Part shown: positions 1 through 8,152 of the stretch, one piece after another
Layout: every line of letters starts with the position of its first letter
How positions within the stretch are numbered: the stretch's first letter is position 1
NCBI GenBank assembly: GCA_038138145.1
Contig: JAYQDD010000004.1
Span: 137,644-201,643, forward strand
Length of the DNA: 64,000 nt
Direction of reading: 5' to 3'
From: UBA3537 sp038138145
GTDB lineage: Bacteria; Bacteroidota; Bacteroidia; Flavobacteriales; Flavobacteriaceae
The notes under the pieces: model-generated
The model's database searches: none
Told to the model about the DNA's origin: nothing
What the model saw: only the letters and a program-made list of their open reading frames with translations
Program-made: the position numbers and the translations under genes

Positions 1-1
1 T

Positions 2-286
2 ATTTTTCCAGAAGGCGGTGTACCCCCAGAGTCTGTTGTTTTAGACCGTTTTAAAATGGGCGCATTTCGATTGGCAATAGAACATAAACTTCCTTTGGTG
101 CCCATTACTTTTTTTGACAATAAAAAGCGGCTTTCCTACACCTTTTTTAGTGGAGGGCCAGGAAAAATGAACGCCCTTGGGCATCCTTTTTTGTACCCTG
201 AGGATTATAAAAAAGATGCTGCAAAAAAAATGAGCAGTGAGGTTTATGACCTACTGCTCAATTCCTTAAAAAAGGGATTTCATTAA
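2..286 (+). CDS. 1-acyl-sn-glycerol-3-phosphate acyltransferase (PlsC type), 3' part only
   Basis: The gene enters from the left edge, so only about 94 C-terminal residues are present. The frame opens with I-F-P-E-G-G, matching the FPEG block of PlsC/LPLAT acyltransferases, which binds the glycerol-phosphate phosphate group. It is followed by a K-M-G-A-F-R-L-A stretch and the L-P-L-V-P-I-T segment typical of the end of the acyltransferase fold. The family transfers an acyl chain to lysophosphatidic acid in the inner membrane to make phosphatidic acid. The catalytic HxxxxD box would lie upstream of the window. It converges on recA with a 9-base gap. An internal ATG at 56 is not the start, because coding continues upstream. 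Confidence 0.8.
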   Translation: MFPEGGVPPESVVLDRFKMGAFRLAIEHKLPLVPITFFDNKKRLSYTFFSGGPGKMNALGHPFLYPEDYKKDAAKKMSSEVYDLLLNSLKKGFH

Positions 287-295
287 TACAATAAT

Positions 296-1303
296 TTATT
301 CCACGCCACCTTTAATGGCTGCTTTGATTTTTTCCTCAAGTTCATCCATAAGATCTGGATTGTCTTTTATCATTTGTTTGACCGCATCGCGGCCTTGTCC
401 AAGTTTTGTTTCATCATAGCTAAACCACGATCCACTTTTCTTTATAATTTCGAAATCTACAGCAAGGTCTAGTATTTCCCCAACCTTAGAAACACCTTCT
501 CCGTACATAATGTCAAATTCGACGAGCTTAAATGGAGGTGCTACTTTGTTTTTGACAACTTTTACACGGGTCTTGTTACCGCGTACTGTCCCGTCAGTGT
601 CTTTTATTTGTGTTGAACGTCTGATGTCTAAGCGTACAGAAGCATAAAATTTGAGCGCATTTCCACCTGTTGTAGTTTCAGGATTTCCAAACATCACACC
701 AATTTTTTCGCGCAATTGATTGATGAAAATCATGGTACAGTTTGTTTTGCTGATAGACCCAGTAAGTTTTCTTAAAGCTTGTGACATAAGACGAGCATGA
801 AGACCCATTTTTGAATCGCCCATTTCCCCTTCAATTTCGCTTTTTGGTGTCAATGCTGCTACGGAATCAATAACAATCATGTCAATTGCACCAGAACGAA
901 CAAGATTGTCTGCAATTTCTAAAGCTTGCTCTCCGTTGTCTGGTTGAGAAATGATGAGGTTATCAATATCTACACCTAAATTTTGGGCATAAAAGCGATC
1001 AAAAGCGTGTTCCGCATCTATAAATGCAGCTATTCCCCCAGCTTTTTGTGTTTCTGCAATGGCATGAAGCGTTAGGGTTGTTTTTCCTGAAGATTCTGGA
1101 CCATAAATCTCTATAACTCTTCCTCTTGGATAACCCCCAACACCTAAGGCAAGATCCAATCCTAAAGAGCCAGATGAGATGACATCGACATCGACTACTG
1201 GAGCATCACTCATTTTCATTACAGTACCTTTACCGTAAGCTTTATCCAGTTTGTCTAAGGTTAATTTTAATGCTTTAAGTTTTGCTTCTTTTTCGTTGCT
1301 CAT
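296..1303 (-). CDS. recA: Recombinase RecA
   Basis: A 335-residue protein with the full RecA core. The Walker A box G-P-E-S-S-G-K-T is at residues 68-75, and the hydrophobic strand ending V-I-D-S-V-A-A-L-T is Walker B. The L2 loop region with N-Q-L-R-E-K-I-G-V-M and G-N-P-E-T-T-T-G-G-N-A-L is intact. The C-terminal domain is short and lacks the long acidic tail of the 352-residue E. coli protein. RecA polymerises on single-stranded DNA, carries out strand exchange and triggers the SOS response. The gene stands alone; its upstream region (1304-1515) is shared with the divergent trhO. I see no clear LexA-type palindrome there. Confidence 0.98.
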   Translation of the reverse strand: MSNEKEAKLKALKLTLDKLDKAYGKGTVMKMSDAPVVDVDVISSGSLGLDLALGVGGYPRGRVIEIYGPESSGKTTLTLHAIAETQKAGGIAAFIDAEHAFDRFYAQNLGVDIDNLIISQPDNGEQALEIADNLVRSGAIDMIVIDSVAALTPKSEIEGEMGDSKMGLHARLMSQALRKLTGSISKTNCTMIFINQLREKIGVMFGNPETTTGGNALKFYASVRLDIRRSTQIKDTDGTVRGNKTRVKVVKNKVAPPFKLVEFDIMYGEGVSKVGEILDLAVDFEIIKKSGSWFSYDETKLGQGRDAVKQMIKDNPDLMDELEEKIKAAIKGGVE

Positions 1304-1470
1304 GTTATAATTTTTAGAGGGTTGCTTTAGTCATGCTAAAATACTATTTCTTTGTAAAATTTACTGTATTCAAAATCGCTTTTTATATAATTTTAACGCA
1401 TGAGACTCCATTTTTTTTGACAATCCTCAGCCAAAGGCACTGTTTAGCCCTCCACAATTTTAAAAAGTAG

Positions 1471-1478
1471 TACATTTG
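1471..1478 (+). promoter_or_regulatory. Bacteroidota -7 promoter element upstream of trhO
   Basis: TACATTTG matches the TAnnTTTG consensus and lies 37 bases before the trhO ATG. No good TTTG -33 element is seen at the usual 19-21 base spacing. Confidence 0.5.
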
Positions 1479-1515
1479 TAGCAGATATATTCATTAACTT
1501 AAACATTAGTATAGC

Positions 1516-2607
1516 ATGCAACTGTACAACAACTTAAGCAATAATGAAAGAGCAGAACTTATAAAAAAGGCAGGCAAAGATCGCCTCACTATCTCTTTCT
1601 ACAAGTATGCCAAAATTGGCAATCCCGAACTTTTACGAAATCATTTATTTTTATTTTGGAACGATATTGATGTGCTTGGACGGATCTATGTCGCACATGA
1701 AGGCATAAATGCACAATTGTCTGTTCCAGCAGATAATTTTGCGGTATTTAAAACCCATTTGGACACGATTTCTTTTTTAGAAAATGTCCGCCTAAACATT
1801 GCTATCGAACAAGACATGTTTTCTTTTCTCAAATTAAAAGTAAAAGTTAGAGATAAAATCGTAGCCGATGGACTCAATGACGATACTTTTGATGTTACTG
1901 ATATAGGAACACATGTCGATGCTTTGAAATTCAATGAACTAATTGAGGACGAAAATGCTGTTTTGGTTGATATGCGTAATCATTATGAAAGCGAAATTGG
2001 GCATTTCAAAAATGCAGTTACTCCAGATGTCGATACGTTTAGAGATTCTTTGGATTTGATTGAAGATCAACTCAAGGAACATAAGGAAAACAAAAAGCTA
2101 GTCATGTATTGTACAGGAGGGATTCGTTGTGAAAAAGCCAGTGCCTATTACAAGCATAAAGGATTTAAAAATGTGTACCAGCTTGAAGGCGGTATCATAA
2201 ATTATGCTCGACAAGTGAATGCTTTAGGGTTAGAGAACAAATTCTTAGGCAAGAACTTTGTGTTCGATCAGCGGCGTGCCGAAAAAATATCGGACGAAAT
2301 CATTGCGCAGTGTCACCAATGTGGCGCACCAGCAGATATTCATGTCAATTGTGCCAATGAGGCCTGTCATTTATTGTTTATACAATGTGATTCGTGTAAA
2401 GAAAAAATGGAAAATTGCTGCTCGTCAACTTGTATGGAAATCAATCGATTACCCTATGAAGAGCAAAAAGCACTGCGTAAAGGACAAGGCAACAGTAATG
2501 ATATATTCAAGAAAGGCCGGGCAGACCATTTACCCTACAAAAAAGATCTGAGAAATATTTTTGAAACCCTTAAGAAGTCCAAAACTGCGACGGATTCGAT
2601 GGGTTAA
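1516..2607 (+). CDS. trhO: tRNA uridine(34) hydroxylase, rhodanese family
   Basis: A 363-residue YceA/TrhO-type protein, a family that forms 5-hydroxyuridine at wobble position 34 of tRNA independently of the prephenate-dependent route. The N-terminal acylphosphatase-like domain (about 25-120, with H-E-G-I-N-A-Q) is followed by a rhodanese domain (about 140-235). The active-site loop reads C-T-G-G-I-R-C with the likely catalytic Cys at 199. The C-terminal extension has many cysteines (CxxC, C-x4-C, CxxC and later pairs, residues about 268-307), suggesting metal binding; that is inference. Its length is normal for the family. The gene is transcribed away from recA and is followed by a 113-base gap. 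Confidence 0.93.
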   Translation: MQLYNNLSNNERAELIKKAGKDRLTISFYKYAKIGNPELLRNHLFLFWNDIDVLGRIYVAHEGINAQLSVPADNFAVFKTHLDTISFLENVRLNIAIEQDMFSFLKLKVKVRDKIVADGLNDDTFDVTDIGTHVDALKFNELIEDENAVLVDMRNHYESEIGHFKNAVTPDVDTFRDSLDLIEDQLKEHKENKKLVMYCTGGIRCEKASAYYKHKGFKNVYQLEGGIINYARQVNALGLENKFLGKNFVFDQRRAEKISDEIIAQCHQCGAPADIHVNCANEACHLLFIQCDSCKEKMENCCSSTCMEINRLPYEEQKALRKGQGNSNDIFKKGRADHLPYKKDLRNIFETLKKSKTATDSMG

Positions 2608-2720
2608 GAAATCAATCTTTTTTAAGTTCTTAAATAAGCTTATATTTACCTATCAATTGAATTAAAAAAATACTTGCTTATCTTCAATGGTGGGCAAATA
2701 CAATATATAAGATATAGCGT

Positions 2721-3926
2721 ATGGGATGTGCAAGTTGTGCAACAAGCAAAAATGGTCAACCAAAAGGGTGCAAAAACAATGGAACTTGTGGTACCGATTC
2801 TTGCAACAAACTCACCGTTTTTGATTGGCTATCTAATATGAGTCTACCCAACGATGCTCAACCTTTTAAGTGGGTGGAAGTGCGTTTTAAAAATGGGCGT
2901 AAACACTATTATGAGAATACAGAAAACCTTACGCTAAGCATTGGCGATGTTGTGGCTACACAAGCTGAGTCTGGTCACGATGTAGGGATGGTAACTCTTA
3001 CTGGAGAATTGGTCAAAGTTCAGATGAAACGCAAAAAAATAGCTGAAACACCAGAAAAAAGTCTTAAAATTTACCGCAAAGCTACAAAGAAAGATATTGA
3101 TATTTGGATAGAATGCAGGGATAAAGAGGAAGCTATGCAAGTGAAAGCCAGACAGTTTGCTATAGATTTGCGGCTCGATATGAAAATATCAGACATTGAG
3201 TTTCAAGGCGATGGAAGTAAAGCCACGTTTTATTACACAGCAGATGCCCGTGTCGATTTTAGAGAACTCATTAAAATTTATGCCCGAGAATTCAGAATTC
3301 GCATCGAGATGAGGCAAGTAGGACTTCGGCAAGAAGCTGCACGACTCGGCGGGATAGGTTCTTGTGGGCGAGAATTGTGCTGTTCAACTTGGCTAACAGA
3401 TTTCAGATCGGTGAGCACTTCCGCAGCACGCTACCAGCAACTCTCTTTAAATCCATTAAAATTGGCAGGACAGTGTGGAAAATTGAAATGCTGCTTGAAC
3501 TACGAATTAGACGCTTATTTGGATGCACTAAAATCCTTCCCAAAAACCAGCATCAAACTTAAAACAGAAAAAGGAACCGCTGTATGCCAAAAAACAGATA
3601 TTTTTAAAGGGATTATGTGGTACGCCTATGAGGGTGAATGGATGAATTGGTTCAAACTAACTACAACACAGGCCAATGCAATTATTGCCATCAATAAGTC
3701 TGGGGAAAAAGTGTCAAGTTTGGAAGAATATGCAACGGAACTTTCTGCGACAACAGACACTAAAATTGATTTTGAAAACGTTGTTGGACAAGATAGCTTA
3801 ACTCGTTTTGATCGCCCAAAAAGAAATAAAAAGCAAAAAAAGAGAAGACGCAACAATAATCGAAAACCCCAAAATGGAAAAACCCAAAGAAACAAAAGAC
3901 CGAACCCTCAAAACAATGCAAATTAG
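2721..3926 (+). CDS. ricT: PSP1-domain protein RicT (YaaT-like)
   Basis: A 401-residue PSP1 C-terminal-domain protein. The conserved block around residues 190-290, with G-G-I-G-S-C-G-R-E-L-C-C and the later G-Q-C-G-K-L-K-C-C-L-N-Y-E, is the cysteine-rich hallmark of RicT/YaaT. In Bacillus, RicT works with RicA and RicF in an iron-sulfur complex affecting RNase Y and development; a role here is not established. The N-terminus adds another Cys-rich segment (C-A-S-C, C-K-N-N-G-T-C-G-T-D-S-C). The last 40 residues are a very basic Lys/Arg/Asn tail, which suggests nucleic-acid contact. The start of gldH lies inside its last codons (11-base overlap), so the two genes are translationally linked. Confidence 0.88.
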   Translation: MGCASCATSKNGQPKGCKNNGTCGTDSCNKLTVFDWLSNMSLPNDAQPFKWVEVRFKNGRKHYYENTENLTLSIGDVVATQAESGHDVGMVTLTGELVKVQMKRKKIAETPEKSLKIYRKATKKDIDIWIECRDKEEAMQVKARQFAIDLRLDMKISDIEFQGDGSKATFYYTADARVDFRELIKIYAREFRIRIEMRQVGLRQEAARLGGIGSCGRELCCSTWLTDFRSVSTSAARYQQLSLNPLKLAGQCGKLKCCLNYELDAYLDALKSFPKTSIKLKTEKGTAVCQKTDIFKGIMWYAYEGEWMNWFKLTTTQANAIIAINKSGEKVSSLEEYATELSATTDTKIDFENVVGQDSLTRFDRPKRNKKQKKRRRNNNRKPQNGKTQRNKRPNPQNNAN

Positions 3927-4407
3927 GTTAGCGTTTAGCATTTTAGTTGTTGTTTTGACGACTTCTTGTCGCCAAAATAATGCCTTTGAGCGCTACACTT
4001 CAATTGATGATGGGTGGGATAAACATGAGATTGTTTCATATGATTTTACCATAAATGATACCCTTCAAAAACAAAATTTGTATATTAAACTCAGAACATC
4101 TGAGCAATACGAATACAGCAATTTGTACCTCATAGTCGATTTAAAGTATCCTAATGGGAAAGTCGAAAAGGACACGCTTGAATACCAAATGGCCAGACCA
4201 GATGGTTCTATGATGGGTGAAGGGCTAATGTCCATAAAAGAGCACAAGCTCTGGTATAAAGGGCACGAGACACCCTTCGCGTTCTCTGAACAAGGAGATT
4301 ATAAGATCAGCATTAACCACGCCATGCGCACACTTGGCGAAGTGTCAGGGATTACTTCCCTGGAGGGGGTCTTAGACGTTGGCTTTTGTATCGAGAATTT
4401 GGAATAA
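3916..4407 (+). CDS. gldH: Gliding motility lipoprotein GldH
   Basis: I choose the ATG at 3916 (163 residues), which gives a clean lipoprotein signal: M-Q-I-R, a hydrophobic stretch, then L-T-T-S-C as the lipobox with Cys at 18. An earlier in-frame ATG at 3808 would add a Lys-rich extension buried inside ricT and hide the signal. The body is a compact beta-type domain (Y-D-F-T-I-N-D-T, L-Y-L-I-V-D-L-K-Y-P-N-G) matching the GldH family, required for gliding in Flavobacterium johnsoniae. The order ricT-gldH-pbp1A, with overlapping ends, is a recurrent Flavobacteriaceae arrangement. It acts in the cell envelope; its biochemical role is unknown. Confidence 0.88.
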   Translation: MQIRLAFSILVVVLTTSCRQNNAFERYTSIDDGWDKHEIVSYDFTINDTLQKQNLYIKLRTSEQYEYSNLYLIVDLKYPNGKVEKDTLEYQMARPDGSMMGEGLMSIKEHKLWYKGHETPFAFSEQGDYKISINHAMRTLGEVSGITSLEGVLDVGFCIENLE

Positions 4408-4417
4408 TATTATAATC

Positions 4418-6757
4418 ATGACAAAGAATAAAACAGCCCAAAAGACTGATTTATCAACGCCAAAGCGTTGGTTTTGGATCTTATTTTTAAGTGGGATTTG
4501 TATTGTTCCCTTAGTATTTATTTTGGCCTCTTTTGGTGTTTTTGGCTTTATGCCCGATCATACGGCCTTAGAAAATCCGAGAACAAATTTAGCAACAGAA
4601 ATTATTTCTTCCGATGGGGTCACCCTTGGGAAATTTTATTATGAAGACAACCGAACTCCTGTAGGGTTTGACGAACTTCCGAAACATTTAGTCGATGCGC
4701 TTCTCGCTACAGAAGACATCCGCTACTTTGACCATGCCGGAATAGATGCGCGTGGGACACTTAGAGCCCTATTCAAGCTCGGCAAAGGAGGAGGTGCGAG
4801 TACCATCTCTCAACAATTGGCCAAACAACTTTTTCATGGTGAGGGTTCAAGAAATACTTTAGGGCGAATTACTCAGAAAATAAAAGAATGGGTCATTGCT
4901 ACTCGTCTCGAAAAGCAATACACCAAAGAAGAAATAATTGCACAATATTTCAACATCTATGATTTTGGTAATAATGCCGATGGCATCCGCAGTGCTGCTC
5001 GAATTTATTTTGGAAAAGAACCTTCTGAACTCAACATCAAAGAATCCGCAATGCTTGTTGGAATGTTTAAAAATTCATCCTTGTACAATCCGCGACCAAA
5101 ACGAAATCCGGTTGGGACAAAAAATCGTAGAAATGTAGTGCTGGCACAAATGGAAAAATATGATTTTATTACAGAAGAGATCAAGGATTCGTTACAGCAA
5201 ACCCCATTGGATTTGAATTATACTCCAGAATCGCACCGCGAAGGAATTGCGACTTATTTTAGGGCCTATTTGAAAACGTTTTTGAAAGAGTGGGTCAATA
5301 AAAAAGAAAACTTAAAACCTAATGGCGAGAAGTATAATATTTATAAAGATGGTCTAAAAATCTACACCACAATTGATTCTCGAATGCAATCTATTGCTGA
5401 GGAATCTGTGACGGCACATATGAAAGCCCTTCAAGCCGAATTTTTTGTACAAAACACCCGCCGACGCAATCCAACAACACCTTTTTTGGACTTAGAAAAA
5501 GAAGAAATAGATCAACTCCTCAACCTTTCTATGAAACGCTCCGAGCGTTGGCGTAAAATGCGGTATGACCTTAAAAAACCAGTTAGCGAAATTGTAGCGT
5601 CATTTAAGAAACCGACGCCAATGAAAATTTTTTCTTGGACGTCCCCCAACAATGAAATCGACACTGTACTGACCCCTTTGGACTCCATGCGTTATTACAA
5701 ATCTTTTTTAAGAGCTGGAATGATGTCTATGGCGCCTCAAACCGGCTTTGTAAAAGCATGGGTAGGTGGATTTAATTACAAGCATTTTCAATACGATATG
5801 GTAAAGCAAGGGAAACGTCAAGTAGGATCGACGTTCAAACCATTTGTTTATGCAGCTGCTATTGACCAATTGCAACTTTCTCCATGCGATACGTTCCCCA
5901 AAGCACAAATCACGATTCCAGCACTTAAATATGGAAATATGAAACCCTGGGCGCCAAAAAATTCGAGCAAAAATTATTCTGGGTTTGAAACCTTAAAATC
6001 TGCTTTAGCAAATTCTAGGAATACCATCACAGCAAGATTGATGAACGAAATTGGCCCTCAACCCGTCATTGATTTAGCCAAGAGTTTAGGCGTAGAACAG
6101 AACATGCCTGCTGTCCCTTCTATTGCTCTAGGAACTCCTGATTTGAGTGTTTATGAAATGGTCGCTGCTTATTCGACATTTGCTAATAAAGGAGTATATA
6201 CAAAACCAGTAATGGTGACTCATATTGAAGACAAAAATGGCACATTATTGTATCAGTTTTCACCCGAAACCAAAGATGTTTTAAGCGAAGAAATTGCTTA
6301 TGTGGTTGTCAATTTAATGGAAGGTGTAACCCAATTTGGCTCTGGACAACGTTTACGCCATAGCTCCGCCAAAAATCAAGCCGTTTACAAAGAAATTGTA
6401 ACAGGATACCCTTATGAATTTGACAATCCTATTGCTGGGAAAACAGGGACGACACAAAACCATAGCGACGGATGGTTTATGGGGATGGTACCCAATTTGG
6501 TCACAGGTGTTTGGGTTGGCGGCGAAGATCGGGCAACACACTTTAAGACCATTACCTATGGGCAAGGCGCATCAATGGCTTTGCCTATTTGGGCCAACTA
6601 CATGAAAGGATGTTATGCTGTAGAAGAACTTGAAATCTCGAAAGAGGAATTTGAAAAACCAGAAGTTGTATCTATAAAAACAGAATGCGATGCCCTGGAA
6701 TCAGATGTGGATGAGGTCATGACACAAGAAACAATGATACCAGATATTGACTTTTAA
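4418..6757 (+). CDS. mrcA: Penicillin-binding protein 1A, bifunctional transglycosylase/transpeptidase
   Basis: The ATG at 4418 gives 779 residues starting M-T-K-N-K, 10 bases after gldH; the 13 extra codons upstream overlap gldH and are unlikely to be used. A single membrane anchor spans about residues 18-44. The GT51 glycosyltransferase domain follows, with the catalytic Glu 99 in A-T-E-D-I-R-Y-F-D-H and the G-A-S-T-I-S-Q-Q-L-A-K-Q block. The transpeptidase domain has S-T-F-K (Ser 471), S-R-N (533-535) and K-T-G (675-677), all intact. It polymerises lipid II glycan and cross-links peptides on the periplasmic side of the inner membrane. The C-terminal tail is acidic. Confidence 0.95.
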   Translation: MTKNKTAQKTDLSTPKRWFWILFLSGICIVPLVFILASFGVFGFMPDHTALENPRTNLATEIISSDGVTLGKFYYEDNRTPVGFDELPKHLVDALLATEDIRYFDHAGIDARGTLRALFKLGKGGGASTISQQLAKQLFHGEGSRNTLGRITQKIKEWVIATRLEKQYTKEEIIAQYFNIYDFGNNADGIRSAARIYFGKEPSELNIKESAMLVGMFKNSSLYNPRPKRNPVGTKNRRNVVLAQMEKYDFITEEIKDSLQQTPLDLNYTPESHREGIATYFRAYLKTFLKEWVNKKENLKPNGEKYNIYKDGLKIYTTIDSRMQSIAEESVTAHMKALQAEFFVQNTRRRNPTTPFLDLEKEEIDQLLNLSMKRSERWRKMRYDLKKPVSEIVASFKKPTPMKIFSWTSPNNEIDTVLTPLDSMRYYKSFLRAGMMSMAPQTGFVKAWVGGFNYKHFQYDMVKQGKRQVGSTFKPFVYAAAIDQLQLSPCDTFPKAQITIPALKYGNMKPWAPKNSSKNYSGFETLKSALANSRNTITARLMNEIGPQPVIDLAKSLGVEQNMPAVPSIALGTPDLSVYEMVAAYSTFANKGVYTKPVMVTHIEDKNGTLLYQFSPETKDVLSEEIAYVVVNLMEGVTQFGSGQRLRHSSAKNQAVYKEIVTGYPYEFDNPIAGKTGTTQNHSDGWFMGMVPNLVTGVWVGGEDRATHFKTITYGQGASMALPIWANYMKGCYAVEELEISKEEFEKPEVVSIKTECDALESDVDEVMTQETMIPDIDF

Positions 6758-6784
6758 ATAAGATTTAATCAAAAACACAGGCTT

Positions 6785-7486
6785 ATGATTAATAAAAAAG
6801 TAAACAATGTACAAGACGCTTTGCAAGGCGTAAAAAGCGGAATGACGATGCTACTCGGGGGCTTTGGATTGTGTGGAATTCCCGAAAATGCTATTTCAGA
6901 ATTGGTCGCTTTGAATGTGAATAATTTGACTTGTATCTCGAACAATGCAGGAGTAGATGATTTTGGATTAGGACTTTTATTACAAAAACATCAAATCAAA
7001 AAAATGATCTCTTCCTACGTTGGCGAAAATGATGAATTTGAACGTCAAATGCTTTCTGGGGAGTTGGATGTAGAGCTCATCCCTCAAGGGACTTTGGCCG
7101 AACGTTGTAGAGCTGCCCAAGCAGGCTTTCCAGCCATTTACACCCCTGCGGGCTATGGAACTGAAGTCGCTGAAGGGAAAGAAACACGCGAATTTGATGG
7201 TAAAATGTATGTTCTTGAACACGCTTTTAAAGCTGATTTTTCTTTTGTAAAGGCATGGAAAGGTGATGCTGCTGGGAATTTAATTTTTAAAGGCACGGCT
7301 AGAAACTTTAACCCCAACATGTGTGGGGCCGCCAAAATCACAGTTGCTGAGGTTGAGGAGTTAGTCCCTGTTGGCACACTGGATCCCAATCAAATCCATA
7401 TTCCTGGAATTTTTGTTCAACGCATATTTCAGGGGAAAGACTACGAAAAGCGCATTGAACAGCGAACCATCACCCCAAAAAACTAA
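6785..7486 (+). CDS. scoA: Succinyl-CoA:3-ketoacid CoA transferase, subunit A
   Basis: A 233-residue class I CoA-transferase alpha subunit. It begins with the typical K-V-x-x-V-Q-D-A-L, then the G-G-F-G-L-C-G-I-P-E-N glycine loop (about 27-37), and later T-P-A-G-Y-G-T-E-V-A-E-G and G-N-L-I-F-K-G-T-A-R-N-F-N-P. Together with ScoB it moves CoA between succinate and acetoacetate, feeding ketone bodies or ketogenic carbon into the TCA cycle. scoB follows after 12 bases, so the two form one operon. It sits 28 bases after pbp1A but has no functional link to it. Confidence 0.95.
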   Translation: MINKKVNNVQDALQGVKSGMTMLLGGFGLCGIPENAISELVALNVNNLTCISNNAGVDDFGLGLLLQKHQIKKMISSYVGENDEFERQMLSGELDVELIPQGTLAERCRAAQAGFPAIYTPAGYGTEVAEGKETREFDGKMYVLEHAFKADFSFVKAWKGDAAGNLIFKGTARNFNPNMCGAAKITVAEVEELVPVGTLDPNQIHIPGIFVQRIFQGKDYEKRIEQRTITPKN

Positions 7487-7498
7487 AAACAAAATGCT

Positions 7499-8152
7499 AT
7501 GTTAGATAAAAACGGAATTGCAAAACGCATCGCCAAAGAAGTCAAAAATGGGTATTATGTAAACTTAGGCATAGGCATTCCAACGCTTGTTGCCAACTTT
7601 GTTCGCGAGGATATAGAAGTAGAATTTCAAAGTGAAAATGGAATTTTAGGCATGGGCCCTTTTCCTTTTGAAGGCGAGGAAGATGCTGATCTAATCAATG
7701 CAGGAAAACAAACCATTACTGCTTTGGATGGTGCTAGTTTTTTTGACTCGGCCATGAGTTTTTCAATGATAAGGGGACAGCATGTCGATTTAACTATTTT
7801 GGGCGCTATGGAAGTCGCCGAAAATGGAGATATTGCCAATTGGAAAATTCCAGGGCGATTGGTTAAGGGCATGGGGGGCGCGATGGACTTAGTAGCCAGT
7901 GCAGATAATATTATTGTGGCCATGATGCACACCAACAAAAAAGGAGCGTCTAAACTTTTGAAGCGCTGTAGCTTACCCCTAACTGGCGTCAATTGTGTCA
8001 AAAAAATAGTCACAAATTTAGCCGTTTTGGAAGTCACTAATGAAGGGTTTAAATTGCTCGAACGAGCACCAGGTGTTTCTGTTGATACGATTTTAGAAGC
8101 AACCGAAGGTCATCTTATTGTCGAGGGGGATATTCCAGAAATGGCACTATAG
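7499..8152 (+). CDS. scoB: Succinyl-CoA:3-ketoacid CoA transferase, subunit B
   Basis: A 217-residue class I CoA-transferase beta subunit. S-E-N-G-I-L-G near residue 46 carries the Glu that forms the covalent CoA thioester intermediate in the family. N-L-G-I-G-I-P-T-L and the K-G-M-G-G-A-M-D-L-V segment are also intact. It pairs with ScoA directly upstream. Its last codons overlap the end of the convergent ABC-transporter gene by 6 bases, with no room for a separate terminator between the two. Confidence 0.95.
   Translation: MLDKNGIAKRIAKEVKNGYYVNLGIGIPTLVANFVREDIEVEFQSENGILGMGPFPFEGEEDADLINAGKQTITALDGASFFDSAMSFSMIRGQHVDLTILGAMEVAENGDIANWKIPGRLVKGMGGAMDLVASADNIIVAMMHTNKKGASKLLKRCSLPLTGVNCVKKIVTNLAVLEVTNEGFKLLERAPGVSVDTILEATEGHLIVEGDIPEMAL

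Noticed and set aside
1304..1515. SOS box upstream of recA
   Set aside because: I could not find a convincing palindrome of a known LexA type in this gap, so no site is claimed.
2608..2720. TTAAGAA/TTCTTAA inverted repeat after trhO as a terminator
   Set aside because: The pairing is AT-only, with a T-run inside the loop instead of after the stem; too weak to report as a feature.
3808..3915. N-terminal extension of gldH inside ricT
   Set aside because: The added residues are Lys/Glu-rich and would bury the lipoprotein signal.
7627..8037. Minus-strand frame of 136 codons inside scoB
   Set aside because: Antisense shadow of a well-conserved gene; no recognisable protein features.
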